Below, piece by piece: positions 11,661 to 22,874 of a DNA stretch of 64,000 bases; positions within the stretch are counted from its first letter, which is position 1, and each line of letters starts with the position of its first letter. The notes beneath the pieces were generated by a model. That model was not told the DNA's origin and searched no databases. It saw nothing but the letters and a program-made list of their open reading frames with translations. Both the position numbers and the translations under genes were made by a program. Source of the DNA: Nothophaeocryptopus gaeumannii (taxonomy: Eukaryota > Ascomycota > Dothideomycetes > Mycosphaerellales > Mycosphaerellaceae); assembly GCA_031771865.1 (NCBI GenBank), contig JASISA010000023.1, forward strand, positions 372,001-436,000. The letters run 5' to 3'.

Positions 11661-13087
11661 TCTTATTCTACTAAAGATTCGGATTTACGGACTTAATAGT
11701 ATCGTAGTAATTCTAATATATAACTATAAAGATATCGTATAGTATTATCTCGAAGTTATACTTAGCCGGATAGGCTTTAACGAGAAGAATCCAATCGTTT
11801 ATATACTAGCCTCGAAGAATAAGATAGTCGTCGCTAAAGGGGATATAACTAATATAGCTAGAGTACTTTACGTTATTATAGCCTAGCTCCTAGTAGCGGT
11901 AATTGTCTTTAATAGCGTTAAAGTAGTCTCGATCTTCCGTACTATCTACTTTTAGCTACTTATTCGACCTCGACTTACGAGTAGCCTTTAGTTAACTACT
12001 AGGCGGTACGTTAGAGTCTAGCTCTTGCATAATTATACCCTCGTCTAGCTCCTTAAAGCGCTTCTACTTATTAAGAATAGTAATATTTATAACACGCTTC
12101 TATTTAAAGTAGTACTTTAATACTAGTAGTACGTCGTCGTAGAAGTAATCTTTAGTACCGAATTCGTAGTTATAAATAGCTTTCGGTAAGCTAATCTTCG
12201 AGGCTTGAACTATATATATTCGGCTTATATGTATCTACGAATAGCCTTTACTAGGTTAAGGATTCAGCTATTAATAGAACTCGTCTAGTCGTGCTTCTAA
12301 AGATAGTATCGCTTAACCGAAGATACTATCCTATAGATAGCCTTATATACAAGTAGTAGTTATAAACTCTTCGTTAAGAATAATCGTTCCTAAGAAGAAA
12401 TAGTGTACTTTACTAAAGATTCGATACTCCCTAGTCTAGTAGATAGGGATTTCGAAGCCCTTATAAAGACGAGGTAGTAGTAAAGCTAGAGGAGGCGAAG
12501 ATAGACGTAGTAGTAGTACTAACTTCGATTTTAAACGTCTACGAGAAGGAGGAGGCGAAACTAGCGTATCTACGAGAGTTGGATAGTAGTTTTTACTAGC
12601 TAGGCGATCGTCCTAGGCGTTAGAAGAAGCGGCTTCGTTATTAGCGTCTAGTAGGCTTAAATCTATACCTTTTTTTATAGGCTTAACGGGAGATTATTCG
12701 CTATTATTAGAAGATAATTTCTATTACTTAGTTTATTTCTTTTAACGCTTACGTTGTTATTTAGTACTACTATTCGATTTACGCTTTTTCGTAGCCTAAG
12801 ATTTCTTCCCTACTTAGCGAGCCTTAGCTATACCCGCTTTCTCCTTTTCCTCCTTATTTAAGCTATCTTCCTACCTAGCGCTAGCCGTAGGACCGCTCTA
12901 CGTACTAGCTATAGACTTAGAGGCGTTAGAGGTATATTTTTTAGGTAGCTTTAACTACCTCTTAGGTCTTATTAGTTATTCTAGCGTATCCGCTTCGGTC
13001 TACGGTATAGGCTACTTAGGCGGAGAGCTCTTAGAGGGAGAGGAGGCTTTCTTAGGCTCTTAATTGCGTATTCGCCTACTATAACGC
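11661..13087. other. RIP-saturated AT-rich relic DNA
   Basis: No open gene is visible. CA and TG are almost absent, CG is retained, and TA-rich words such as CTAG, TTAG and TAGTA dominate. It is probably the continuation of the relic at 6,107-6,489, split by the LINE. The parent repeat is not recognisable by eye. Confidence 0.82.
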
Positions 13088-13454
13088 TGTTACGGTTCGT
13101 GCTGGGTCCTTGCCCAGTGCGAGGTCACGTGTTACTGATCGTAAGGTACGAGACCGAGCAGAGCCTCCTGATCACCCTGATCAGGATGATCACCTCTCCC
13201 TAGGCGATCAGTCTGATCACACTGATCACCCCTCCCTAGGCGATCAGTCTGATCACACTGATCACCTAAAGTCTCTTATGTATTTAGGAACGATGGTTGA
13301 CTAGCAATCATCGTGTTCAACTCATGTTACAATCTCACTGATTGGAATAAGCCAAGACTTCCTTCACTTCGTTCCACTTGCCGACGCATTCTCCAAAGAA
13401 GCCATTCCACGTGATTAAGCGAGTCACCTGACAAGCGAGATACCGTGCGTAACA
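13088..13454 (+). repeat. Solo LTR of the same chromovirus family (367 bp)
   Basis: It begins TGTTACGGTTCG and ends GCGTAACA and matches the reverse complement of the LTR at 5,776-6,106. It is flanked on both sides by AACGC (13,083-13,087 and 13,455-13,459), a clean 5-bp target duplication. No internal element sequence follows, so it is a solo LTR left by recombination between two LTRs. It is exactly 36 bp longer than the other copy because of a tandem duplication. Confidence 0.95.
13196..13266 (+). repeat. 36-bp tandem duplication inside the solo LTR
   Basis: Two copies of a unit beginning CTCCCTAGGCGATCAG and ending ACTGATCACC lie head to tail (13,196-13,231 and 13,232-13,266). The other LTR has one copy. 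The unit contains CTAG and several TGATCA palindromes. Confidence 0.92.
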
Positions 13455-13870
13455 AACGCGTCGCTATTAGTAATATATTCTCTTTATTATAGTTCTCGTC
13501 CGTAAGAGTATTAAAGAGGTAGTTTATCTCGAAGTCTAGGTTGAAGAAGGAGGCATTTGGATCCTAGGCTTCCTAGATCTATATATAGTTACTACGTTAC
13601 TAGCAGGCTATATTAGCGTCGAGTATAGCTTAGATAGGATTATATATACCTTAGTATTCGCTTTCGTTAAGGGAATAAGCAAAGGGAGCTAAGTATTTAT
13701 CGTTAATCGAATAGAAGGTAACGGGACTGAAAGGGGTAGTCTACTAGGGCTCGGGAACCTCCTAGCGTACTATAGTTACTATATCCCTATAGAAACCGAG
13801 TTAATTTACAAATAAAGGTAATAAACTGTCTATATAGCTCAAAAGACAGCGATGTAATAGATGTTGTGTA
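13455..13870. other. RIP-affected relic DNA, no gene
   Basis: This stretch continues the AT-rich, TA-rich relic interrupted by the solo LTR. CA and TG are scarce but more frequent towards the right, so mutation is less complete than at 6.1-6.5 kb. Nothing else is recognised. Confidence 0.7.
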
Positions 13871-14238
13871 TAATTAGTGTGTGTGTTGTTGTAGAAATAA
13901 GCTCAAAATCCTTCCCGACCCTTTTGCGGGCTAGAATAATCGCCCTCGTCCATCACCCCTCGACATCAAAATGGCCTCCTGGGCCAACCATCCCTGCTCG
14001 ACGTTCGATTTTGGCGGTCCATTAGGATTGCCTTTGGCCGTGAGGAGGCCTCCCTTTGATGCTTGGGAGGGATTGGCGTATTTGATGCCTAAGGGAAGGG
14101 ATGGAAGTATTGCTGTGGCGATTTGTTTGAGGGAAGAGGATTGCAATTGCCTAAGGCATGTGGTTCAGGAGCTGGGAATTGGGACGTGGAGGGGATGACG
14201 ACAGAGTGAGGCTCGTGAGGGCTGGAGTGGAGTGGAGT

Positions 14239-14318
14239 GTGGCTCTGCGGGAGGCAAATGGTCCATGCAGATGCCACGAGTTATGTGAAAAGGCACTGCT
14301 TTGCGCACGAGCCAATCA
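14239..14318 (+). repeat. Two-box intergenic repeat, copy 1
   Basis: It starts GTGGCTCTGCGG and ends GCACGAGCCAATCA, with an unrelated middle of about 55 bases. Confidence 0.7.
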
Positions 14319-14360
14319 GAGCTCGAATATACATGAGGTATGCATATGTTAAGATCCCGC

Positions 14361-14441
14361 GTGGCTCTGCACTGCACGGATACTTGCAGTATCATGCAGC
14401 TGACTCTCAGGAGTATGCAGACTCTCCGCACGAACCAATCA
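14361..14441 (+). repeat. Two-box intergenic repeat, copy 2
   Basis: It starts GTGGCTCTGC and ends GACTCTCCGCACGAACCAAT followed by CA. It sits 43 bp after copy 1. Confidence 0.72.
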
Positions 14442-14461
14442 ATGCTGGATGTCCGGCGACG

Positions 14462-14563
14462 GTGGCTGCGCTAGATACTTATTTTCTCTCTGGCCGAGTC
14501 TCAGGCAGCTATGCGGGCACACGAGAACTCGAGGCTATGCGCACTCTTCGCACGTACCAATAA
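14462..14563 (+). repeat. Two-box intergenic repeat, copy 3 (diverged)
   Basis: It starts GTGGCTGCGC and ends ACTCTTCGCACGTACCAATA. The first box has lost two bases of the consensus, while the second is well kept. Confidence 0.5.
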
Positions 14564-15015
14564 GAGAGGAGCTGGAGCCCCACTACTGTTGAAGGCTAAG
14601 AGATGCTGGCTGTGCGGGCTCTTCACCAACTACTGTAACAAAGCGCGTTGCTCCTGCGTACCAAGACGACTAGGAATAAGACCTCGTCGCAGAGGAGCGA
14701 GATCGCATGGAAAGAGAAGGCAGACGACACCATAGCTACTTCGACTATCGCATTCACCTTGATCTCCACCAGGAAGAACGCGATGCAAGACGAGTTTCGA
14801 CTGGGGATGTGAGGGCAGCTGACAAGAAAGGGTTTTGGGTATTTCGCCGGCCAAGCAGCAATGTTGCTTGAGAGGCGAACGCATTGAGTGTTCTGTCGAC
14901 GTCGCTCTGCTGGTAGTCATTGAGCTCCTGGTCCAGCGAAGAGTGCTGTTCTCGACACAGAGCAATCAGTACCCGCAACCGCGGTTTCGGCCCCCAAAGT
15001 TGCAGTTGCCTTACT

Positions 15016-15108
15016 GTGGCTCTGACTTCGAGAGATGCTACAGTATCCACCACTTCCCAAAAGGCCCTCAAGCTTGTGAATCTGTGCAGTCTTTGCACGA
15101 ACCAAACA
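15016..15108 (+). repeat. Two-box intergenic repeat, copy 4
   Basis: It starts GTGGCTCTGA and ends AGTCTTTGCACGAACCAAAC, one base off CCAAT in the core. Confidence 0.6.
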
Positions 15109-15287
15109 GGATTCATTGTCACATGCAGCCATCGACGGCAAGAGCATGGAAATCAGTAGGTCTGAGCCTTCAGTGCGGCCTCTTCGCTATCTGTGTGAGC
15201 AGGATGGGTGTCACGATATGTGAGGCCGCTTCAGCTCTGCGTAGAGGCCAATCAGGACTCGGCTTTACGCACTGGTGGCTTCGTGAG

Positions 15288-15355
15288 GTGGCTCTGCGCC
15301 TGTGTGCATGTAGACAATTCTGGGAAGATGCGAGACTCTTCGCGTGAGCCAATGA
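15288..15355 (+). repeat. Two-box intergenic repeat, copy 5
   Basis: It starts GTGGCTCTGC and ends GACTCTTCGCGTGAGCCAAT followed by GA. It is one of the shortest copies. Confidence 0.72.
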
Positions 15356-15655
15356 AAACAGAGCTCGAAGACCCACCTAGCGAAGCTGAGGCGAAATCGG
15401 TGTCTAGCAATGAGCAGTGCTGTCTCTCCATGAACGTTAGACTCGTTATAATGGATTGAGCGGAAAACCTGTTAAATGGCAAGCCTCGCGAAAGAGGAGT
15501 TGACGAGTGCCATTGCGGTCTCAATGACAAGCTCGAACTCCATGACCGTCAGTGCAGGGACAGCACAAGAACATGAATCTGAGGTTGGACAAGCCTCCTA
15601 CGCAATTCCGCTATCCAGAATGGTCGTTTTGGGAACGTGAAGCCAGCATATCGTT

Positions 15656-15748
15656 GTGGCTCTGCTCTTATGAGCCACGGAGGTCGCTGAGTTAGGGTTA
15701 GTACATTAGAGCTCGGGGTTCTGTCCCGCTCTGCGCGGGAACCAATCA
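15656..15748 (+). repeat. Two-box intergenic repeat, copy 6
   Basis: It starts GTGGCTCTGC and ends CTCTGCGCGGGAACCAATCA. Confidence 0.68.
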
Positions 15749-16215
15749 GTGCATTGTGGATATTGGGCCCAATTTTGTCGGCTTCGGGCTGGACAGCATC
15801 TGAAAGGTATGCGAGCCTTATGCCTTTACATACTTCGACCTTGCAAAAGATACTTGAGTTTGGACAATCGACATCCTTCCAATAATAAACAAACTTGAGC
15901 TTTGGCGCAAAGGAAGTATATCCTAGGGACCGTACCGTCCGTTATTGCTCCTTTCGTGGGCTTCTATACAGCCAGAGAGCGACAATACTCATCTGCGGCA
16001 TGCGGCATGCGACAGCTGTCAGCTCGGAGAGATGACACGCTTCTTTACTCGCACCGGCACCTTCTCGTTCATATTTAGGTGTGAGCTCCATGACGATACC
16101 TAGACTTAAACGAACGGAAAAGAAGCCATCACGGCGAAGAGGAATTTCAAGTCAAGATGTCAATCTGCCATTCGATTCCTTCGACCACAGACCCACTCCC
16201 GGTGACCTGGTGTGC

Positions 16216-16295
16216 TGATTGGATCGTGTGCAAGAACAACACTTTCTTCAGAAATCGAGAGGTGCTGCGCGCATGAGGCGGGGAAGCAGAGCCAC
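16216..16295 (-). repeat. Two-box intergenic repeat, copy 7 (inverted)
   Basis: On the plus strand it reads TGATTGGATCGTGTGC at the left and GCAGAGCCAC at the right. Confidence 0.7.
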
Positions 16296-17646
16296 ATTTA
16301 GAGACTTAAAAAGCACCACTTGCTCGAACCGTGCATCTTGCAAGCCCACGTACCCTTTGAGATAATCATTCTCCAAAAGGACTGCGAAAACGCAGGTCTT
16401 TGCACGTTGCACCTCTGCGAGCGCTTGGCGTATGCCATGCACACCATTATCTTAATACGTCGAGCAGGATTTACGAGATCAATTCACGGACGATGCTCGG
16501 CTGGTCAGAGGTCAGGAGTGTGCGAGGTGATTGTGCGAATTTGGAAATTTGGCCTCTTGACGTGAAGTTCCTTTTCGCCGTGGTGGCTTCCTTTCCGTTC
16601 GCGAAAGCCCAAGTATCGTCGTGGTGCTTGGTCAGCATAGCAGCGTTCAGGTCGGTTCCTGGCTTCTTAGACTTCCACAAGAGAACTGAGACAGCACGAA
16701 CGATCGGTACTCAGGCGAAATATTCGAGCGGGGCGAGGTTCGTTAGAATTGGCTGCACGCTTGTCCACAACCCAGCATCGTTGACGGCAACCCTTCCATG
16801 ACGATCGATCAGTCACCCAGAGACAAGTATTTGGCATACTGTCGGAGCACATGGGCGGATTCAACGCCTCGAGTAGTCTGTGATCCCTCTTTCGTTACAG
16901 GAGTGTGCGAAGTCCATTATACCTTGGACCCAGTTGCTGAGTAAGTTCATCGCACCTGTTATATGGAGTTGAGAGCTTCGACCATCACCGGAGGTAGCTC
17001 TGTCAGCCCAGCGGGCTGAGATGGTCCTTGGGAACGGCGTTGTTCTTCGTAAGAACAAATTATTCCACAGCAATACTATGCTCCGCGGGTTTGCTAGCTC
17101 GTACCAGTCATCCGGTGGTTTTGCTTATCTTTTACAACGACTGGTATGCTGGGTATTCGATGATCTCGGTACGAGCCAATCGGCGTCAATGGCCAGTGCT
17201 GGTCGAGACAATGGTGACCTTGATGACGACAATTGGGAGCCTCAGTGAAAGAGATAACACCATCACAAGACCTCTACCACGAATGTCCCCATAATCAAGA
17301 TCCTTGCCGGAGATAGCATTGAGGATCCGGAGTCGAGGTGAAAAGAGTCCACGACAGCCTGGGAAATACCTCCTACCTCCCAAAATGTCCTAAGGACCTT
17401 AACATCTCGGTGTGGTTCTGCTTCATTATTCCTGGAGACGAGGCCTGCGAGAACAGTGCGAGTCCCTGAACGACCGAATGAGGACTCGGAGAGCAAGTTA
17501 CGGCAAGATTTCTTGAGGCCGCCGCAGTATTGAAACTTGATTTCTGGTCGCACCGGGTGGCTCTGTTTGTCGCCGCTGGTGGTGGGAAGCTGCGAAAATG
17601 TGGACAGTCCGAGTTTTGAAGGCAAATGCTTCGGTTCTTGTTTGTC

Positions 17647-17727
17647 TCATTGGATCGTGCGGAGAGAACAGAATCTCGTCACTTTCGAGGAGTGGAAGTT
17701 GTGGCAACGTTATGGCCACAGAGCCAC
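17647..17727 (-). repeat. Two-box intergenic repeat, copy 8 (inverted)
   Basis: On the plus strand it reads TCATTGGATCGTGCGGAGAG at the left and ACAGAGCCAC at the right. Confidence 0.68.
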
Positions 17728-18697
17728 CTCAGCTCCTGCGTGAGAGTGTAGACTGTGAGATACCAGCCAAGTACACCCTGCCTGTTCACTCATTTTGCAC
17801 CTGGAAAACACCGGATGCTGCTGAGAATCGCCCCTTGCATCCCGAGCTGTCGATGGCTCTAGGGATAGCCGCCTCGTGAAACGACAAGGTGGCTGCAGGG
17901 ACATCGCAAGCCTTAGGATCAAGGTCATCATACAGATCTTGTCTCGGGAAGGAGTTGTATTTTGCGGTCCACGAGCACAGAAGACAAGAACTCGCAAAAC
18001 ACTTGATCATGGAAAAGCGAGGGATATTGCTACTGAGCAGGCCGGATCGTTTGGTAGGATGATTCTATGCGGCCATCCTTTGCGGCCATCTGTACAACCG
18101 TGATCAGCAAGACGCGGTGGTCGTTCGACTATGAACAGAATGCCGCTCGTCGAAACTACAGAGTAGCGACATTAAATGGAAGCGCAAGATTGGACTCACG
18201 AATTGGCAGCTGCGACGGTTGCACAGTACGACTTCATATTCAACGCCCCAGTTGATTACTATCGACTGACTTGGGCCCTTTGTCGACCTCCTGAAGTGTA
18301 CCCTCCGAGGCCTATACCCTTCTGTATAGTCCAGGTTATGTGTATCCACGCCTTCGCTGGTGAATGTTCTCATACAACCTGTGGGTCGATGAAATGGTCA
18401 CTTGAAAATTTGAAGTGCAGCGTGATCAGTGGCTGTTGAAAGCAATTTTACTTCCACGCGTTCAGGTCGATGAAAGCATCGTCTAAGAGCAGCAAAGCCT
18501 CTGGACAAAGCCCAGGGGATGTGTGCATGATTGAAATCTGTTGCTTGTCATTCTACGGCTCTGCTCTGTTGTTCAGTCGCTAGGCAGTTTGTCCAGTAAT
18601 CTTGGACCGTTGTCGAGGAAGAACAGCTGAGCGATATGATTGAGGCTGTGTGCTCGCATAGCCTTCGTTCTGTACCTCGAACAACTAATCCGCTGTC

Positions 18698-18783
18698 GTG
18701 GCTCTGCACATTGATGTGGTGAGCCTTTGCTGCGGCCTAGAAATCTCGAGGATAGTGTGTAAACTCACAGAATGAGCCAATCA
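18698..18783 (+). repeat. Two-box intergenic repeat, copy 9
   Basis: It starts GTGGCTCTGC and ends AACTCACAGAATGAGCCAAT followed by CA; the CGCACG part is diverged. Confidence 0.6.
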
Positions 18784-19272
18784 AATCGATCGTCAGCTGC
18801 CGTCATCGGCGTATAGCTCTTCATCGACTGACATTATCAATAATACGCTCGCGAGTAGGGTGTGACTTCTCTCCAAAATCTAAGAGACAAGGCAGCCTCC
18901 AACAGAGTCCCACCAGGGTGCACGAGGAGCATGCCGTTGTTGCATTGCTCACCCATTGGCTTCAGCATAGTGTGTCCGATGTGCTCAACGTTCTGAAAGT
19001 GTCTTGTTTGCGGAGCTACTCCTGTGCGGCCCGTCGTCAGACACCATTTTGCGTAAGGCGAGGCCATCGAATGCCATCTAGATCTCAGCTTGTATGAAAG
19101 ATTGTAAAACCAGTGGTGAGCTCCAGAATGTAGGCACAAATCAACGCTCTACGGTCAGCGAGACCTGCACATCGACGGCTCTGTCGTCTTGTTCCATCAC
19201 GGATTGCCGAGTATGTGGGCGAACACCTTCCCTAAGAGTACTCTTGTTTCAGGTCTGAGCAAGATAGGCCGC

Positions 19273-22200
19273 CTAGCACACATCTGTCAGCCGTAGGCAC
19301 GCCTCAATCTTCGACAGCAATGTACTCACATTCAAGCGGACATTCTCGTCTGGAGCGAGAACTTCACTGCGTTGCTCAAAGCCACCACCAGCTAGCCTGC
19401 GCTTGCGCTTTTGACATCCTTGAATTTGCTGGAAACTTGTTAGCTCTGCTCAACTCGAGCTTGGACAGTGGAGGTACCTTCTCAACACTGTCTTTCACGA
19501 TGTATCGGATGACGGTAGCATTCTTCGCTTGACCTAAACGTACCGCTCGACCAACCGCTTGGTCTTCAACTGCAGGATTCCATTGAGGCTCGAGGATATG
19601 GATGCGCGATGCTGCAGTGATGTTGAGTCTACAATGCGTTAGTTGTCGGACCGTAGTGTTATTTCGAACGAAACATGCCTACTTACCCAAGCGCGCCGGT
19701 GCCCATTGTCATCAAGAGTGTCGAGATCGAGGAGTCATGCGTAAATCTTTGTAGTATGCCGGTCCTCTCCGACTGAGGAGTCTTGCCATCTATCCGTACA
19801 TAGCGAATTCCTCGCTCGTTGCAAAGGCCCGCTGCAATATTAAGGGTCTTTCGCCATACAGAGAATACAATGCTGTTAACCAGTGAGTTTTGCACCACAT
19901 TGAGACGCTGGGTCTATGATAAAACATACCTCTTCTCGGGCAAATCGCAGTTCTGCGACAACAGAAGATCATCCGTTAACGCGTTCAGCTTGTTAGATTG
20001 TCTGGGTCCAGATTCTGCAGCTCTAAGCAGACTGCCATCATTCGATAGCTGCTGCGGCTTCGTCGATGTCTTGCAGACCGGGCAGTCATATGTTGCTGAT
20101 TGCATCTGACCTTGGAAAAGATCATCGTAACAAGGACGGCATAGCACATGGGAGCAACCGCCAAGAACTCCGGAGGTAGGGTCGTCGAGCTGATTAACCA
20201 TCGCGATGATGCTCATGCAAACAGCGCAAAAGTCTTCCTCCTTCTCTTCTAAGAACGTAAGTTGCTCGTCGGCATCCAGAGCGAGCTCCGGACCCCCTTT
20301 GTTCTCCGGTGTATACGTGCCTTGGTTGCAGAAGATGCGAAGCTCCAACAGAACCTTGAGCATGACGTTTCGAGAATTCGTGCCTGCTCGTCCGCTGACA
20401 GCGTCGTCGATTGCCTTCCTGCTCTTCCTCATAATGCGTTGGTATTGCCATTTTTCCGCCTTTGACAAGATAACTTCCTTCTCTATCGCTTTGGGCTGTG
20501 CAATCTTGAGTAAAGCTCTCGTTCTGCGTAAACACAAAGGTTTCAGTGTCTCGCGCAAAACACTGCAACCACGCCAGATCGACTTCCTAGCTACCGTTGC
20601 TACGTGCTGTTGGAAGCACTTGCTGTCCCCTAGCAGAGGCACTCTGCAAAACTCAAGAAGAGCTCCAAGATCGTCGACTCTATTTGAAATCGGGGTGCCC
20701 GTCAAACACCACTGGTGAGCTGAGTCCAGAGTTGTCACAGCTCTGAAGAGTTTCGTTCTGCGTGATCGAATAGTGTGGGCTGTGAAATGTTAGCGGTGGA
20801 TCTGTCATCGAAGTGTTCGGCACCTGCAAACCCTCGTCTAGAATGATCCGGAAGAATTTCATGTGGTAAAGCACCTGTCTCCTAGTCTTACGGAACTCTG
20901 TTGCAATGGTCCCATATGTTGTGAGAATGATGTCTTGGGTCCAGACTTCCGAAAAATGACGAACCCGCTCGTGCCCATGGTACCTCGATACTTTTAACGC
21001 TCCGGAAGCAGTATGCCTGACAATTCGTTAGCAATGACCACCCGCGCAAATCCATTGAATCATCCCACTTCTCAAGTTCCTTGCTCCATGAATCCATCAG
21101 CTCTAACGCCGAGGTCAGTACAACACGGAGCATTGAGTGGACAAGGTGCGGTTTCTTACGAGTAGATGGCACAACCACCAATGTTGCTCGACTTCTCGGC
21201 AGCTCCTTTTCGCCGCGATTGACGACCTTTGCAGTCTCTTGGGCAAAGTAATTCGCTCGTTGGAGCGAGCATGCAATGAGAGATATGCTTGTCAACGTTT
21301 TCCCCAGGCCCATATCATCTGCTAAAATCCCTCCCTGTGGCTCAGGCTGTGACTGATGTTGTTCATCAGCTGTAATGACATGGCGATAACTATCGAGAGA
21401 TGAGCCCAATGGGTGGAGAGTTTACTGCGTGCCAATTGCGCAGACTTACACTGGTGCGCCGTCAGCGTTCACGTCAAGCTGCCAGAATCGCAGTCGATCG
21501 TCCAGAAGACTTCCACTGATCTCTCTTTTGCACATGAAGTCTAGTGCTTCTCCCTGGTGCCTAAATGTAGAGTCAGACAGCGGAAGACAACCAAGGCATT
21601 CTGAAACACTTACTGCATCGTTGTTGTGGTTACCACGTCTGTGTCTATTTCGACCGCTGTTGCATCGAAGCTATGTTGCTGAGGAAGATCGTCCAGAACA
21701 GCGTTCCAATCAGTATTATCGTTTGCCTTCTTGTGACCAGACGTCAGCTCCATGGAGAGCTCTTGGAACCAGATGTCGACCTGTGAGACGTCAAGGTCCA
21801 TTATGTGAGGGTTCGAGTATTTCACTGCTTCATCCCCGCAGAGAGGGTCCTGCAAGTAGACACAACGTTCAGAAAGTAGCTTGCCAATATCTTCTTTTGC
21901 TTCCTCAGAGCCCAGTACGTTAACGTCCACGTACAGAAAGTCGCCGGCTTGATCTCGTTCGTTGCCACGAAGGAATGAGCGAAGGTCCTCATGTTTTACA
22001 AACAATTGAAGCCGCACGCCATGTTTAAGAGCCTCCAGGAGAGCAAACGTGGTTTTGGAATTCATATGAGCCAGTTCGTGAGAAGATTGAAGCTCAGCAA
22101 TAAGCCTTCCGCGCTTTACGACAAGACTTAGCGAATGATAGGCCGAAGCATTTTCATCTTCGAATTGCTGCAGATGCATATCGTCATTCGCACCGAGACG

Positions 22201-22678
22201 CTGGCATTTGATCTGAGGAACCTAGTGTACTGTCAGTCTTGAATGGGAGATCACAACCTTTTTGACCTACCATTCCATAACAAATCAATGCTGCTATGTC
22301 GTCGCGCTCCGAGGTGCTTTCAGAGGCATCGCTCGCTCCTACAGGAGCTGTTTGGGGGACAAACAATCCGTCTTGATGGTCACCATCGCTCTCCAGTCCA
22401 TCAGCCCTTGGCAGCGGACTGGATCGGGAGCCGGAGCCATGATTGCCAGGTGTGTTTGTCGTCGTATCAGGTTCGTGTTCTTCGTCGCTGCTGTCATCAC
22501 CGTCGCCAAGACTTCCCACCGGGCCGTCGTCCCCGTCGCCGCTTCTGTCCCTGGATCGTCGCTGACGCTTCAGGAGATCATCAACATCCTCATCCTCATC
22601 CCCTCGACAAAGATTCTCGCAGGCGCGCTTCATAGCTACTGGCATCATGTCAATCCTGAATGGGACAGGAGACCTCAA
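19273..22678 (-). CDS. SNF2-family helicase/ATPase with internal RING finger (Rad5/HLTF-like)
   Basis: I reconstruct ten exons: 22271-22678, 21614-22221, 21450-21560, 21160-21389, 21069-21102, 20832-21016, 19930-20779, 19687-19872, 19478-19628 and 19273-19428. All junctions are GT-AG and keep frame, giving 972 residues. The acidic Ser/Asp-rich start precedes GGILADDMGLGKT (Walker A). A YHGHERV region, LTTYGTIA, DEAH (restored only after the 52-bp intron at 20780-20831) and TGTPISN follow. A C3HC4 RING (CAVC...CSHVLCRPC...CPVC) lies between the two helicase lobes, and QAVGRAVRLGQ is motif VI. This layout is that of Rad5/RAD16/HLTF-type remodellers with ubiquitin-ligase RINGs, acting in nuclear DNA repair or chromatin. 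The last exon may instead splice at GTGAGT (near 19,318) and end near 19,195. The start could be 22648 or 22645. Confidence 0.88.
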
Positions 22679-22874
22679 ACGACGAGGCTGTCGGACAGCC
22701 CAGGCTTATCAGCCGCATGATGCAGCACTACAGCACTGCCCACAGAAGTGGGCGGCCTCAGCCGCCTGCAGGCAATGCGTCCGGTCGTCTTTACCGCAAG
22801 GCTCTCAGCCTTAGTCTCTTTTCTTCTCCTGCTCGAGTTTTAGTCCAGAATAGACTGCGACAGCGCGATACAGC
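22679..22874. promoter_or_regulatory. Shared divergent promoter of helicase and NLR-like gene
   Basis: Only 196 bases separate the two start codons, so both upstream regions must overlap. I see no clear TATA box. Confidence 0.5.

Larger units (their letters stand above)
13871..19272. other. 5.4-kb gene-free stretch of normal composition with dispersed two-box repeats
   Basis: Frames on both strands are short and lack recognisable motifs or convincing splice-joined exons. The composition is balanced, so this is not RIPped DNA. The one regular feature is a family of short repeats that start GTGGCTCTGC and end in a CCAAT-containing box, listed individually. Weak further copies may exist near 15,173-15,253, 17,113-17,182 and 17,411-17,482. 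A long non-coding RNA or a species-specific short gene cannot be excluded. Confidence 0.6.

Noticed and set aside
15692..15701. TTAGGGTTAG, telomere-like
   Set aside because: Only about one and a half telomere units inside a repeat copy; chance is sufficient.
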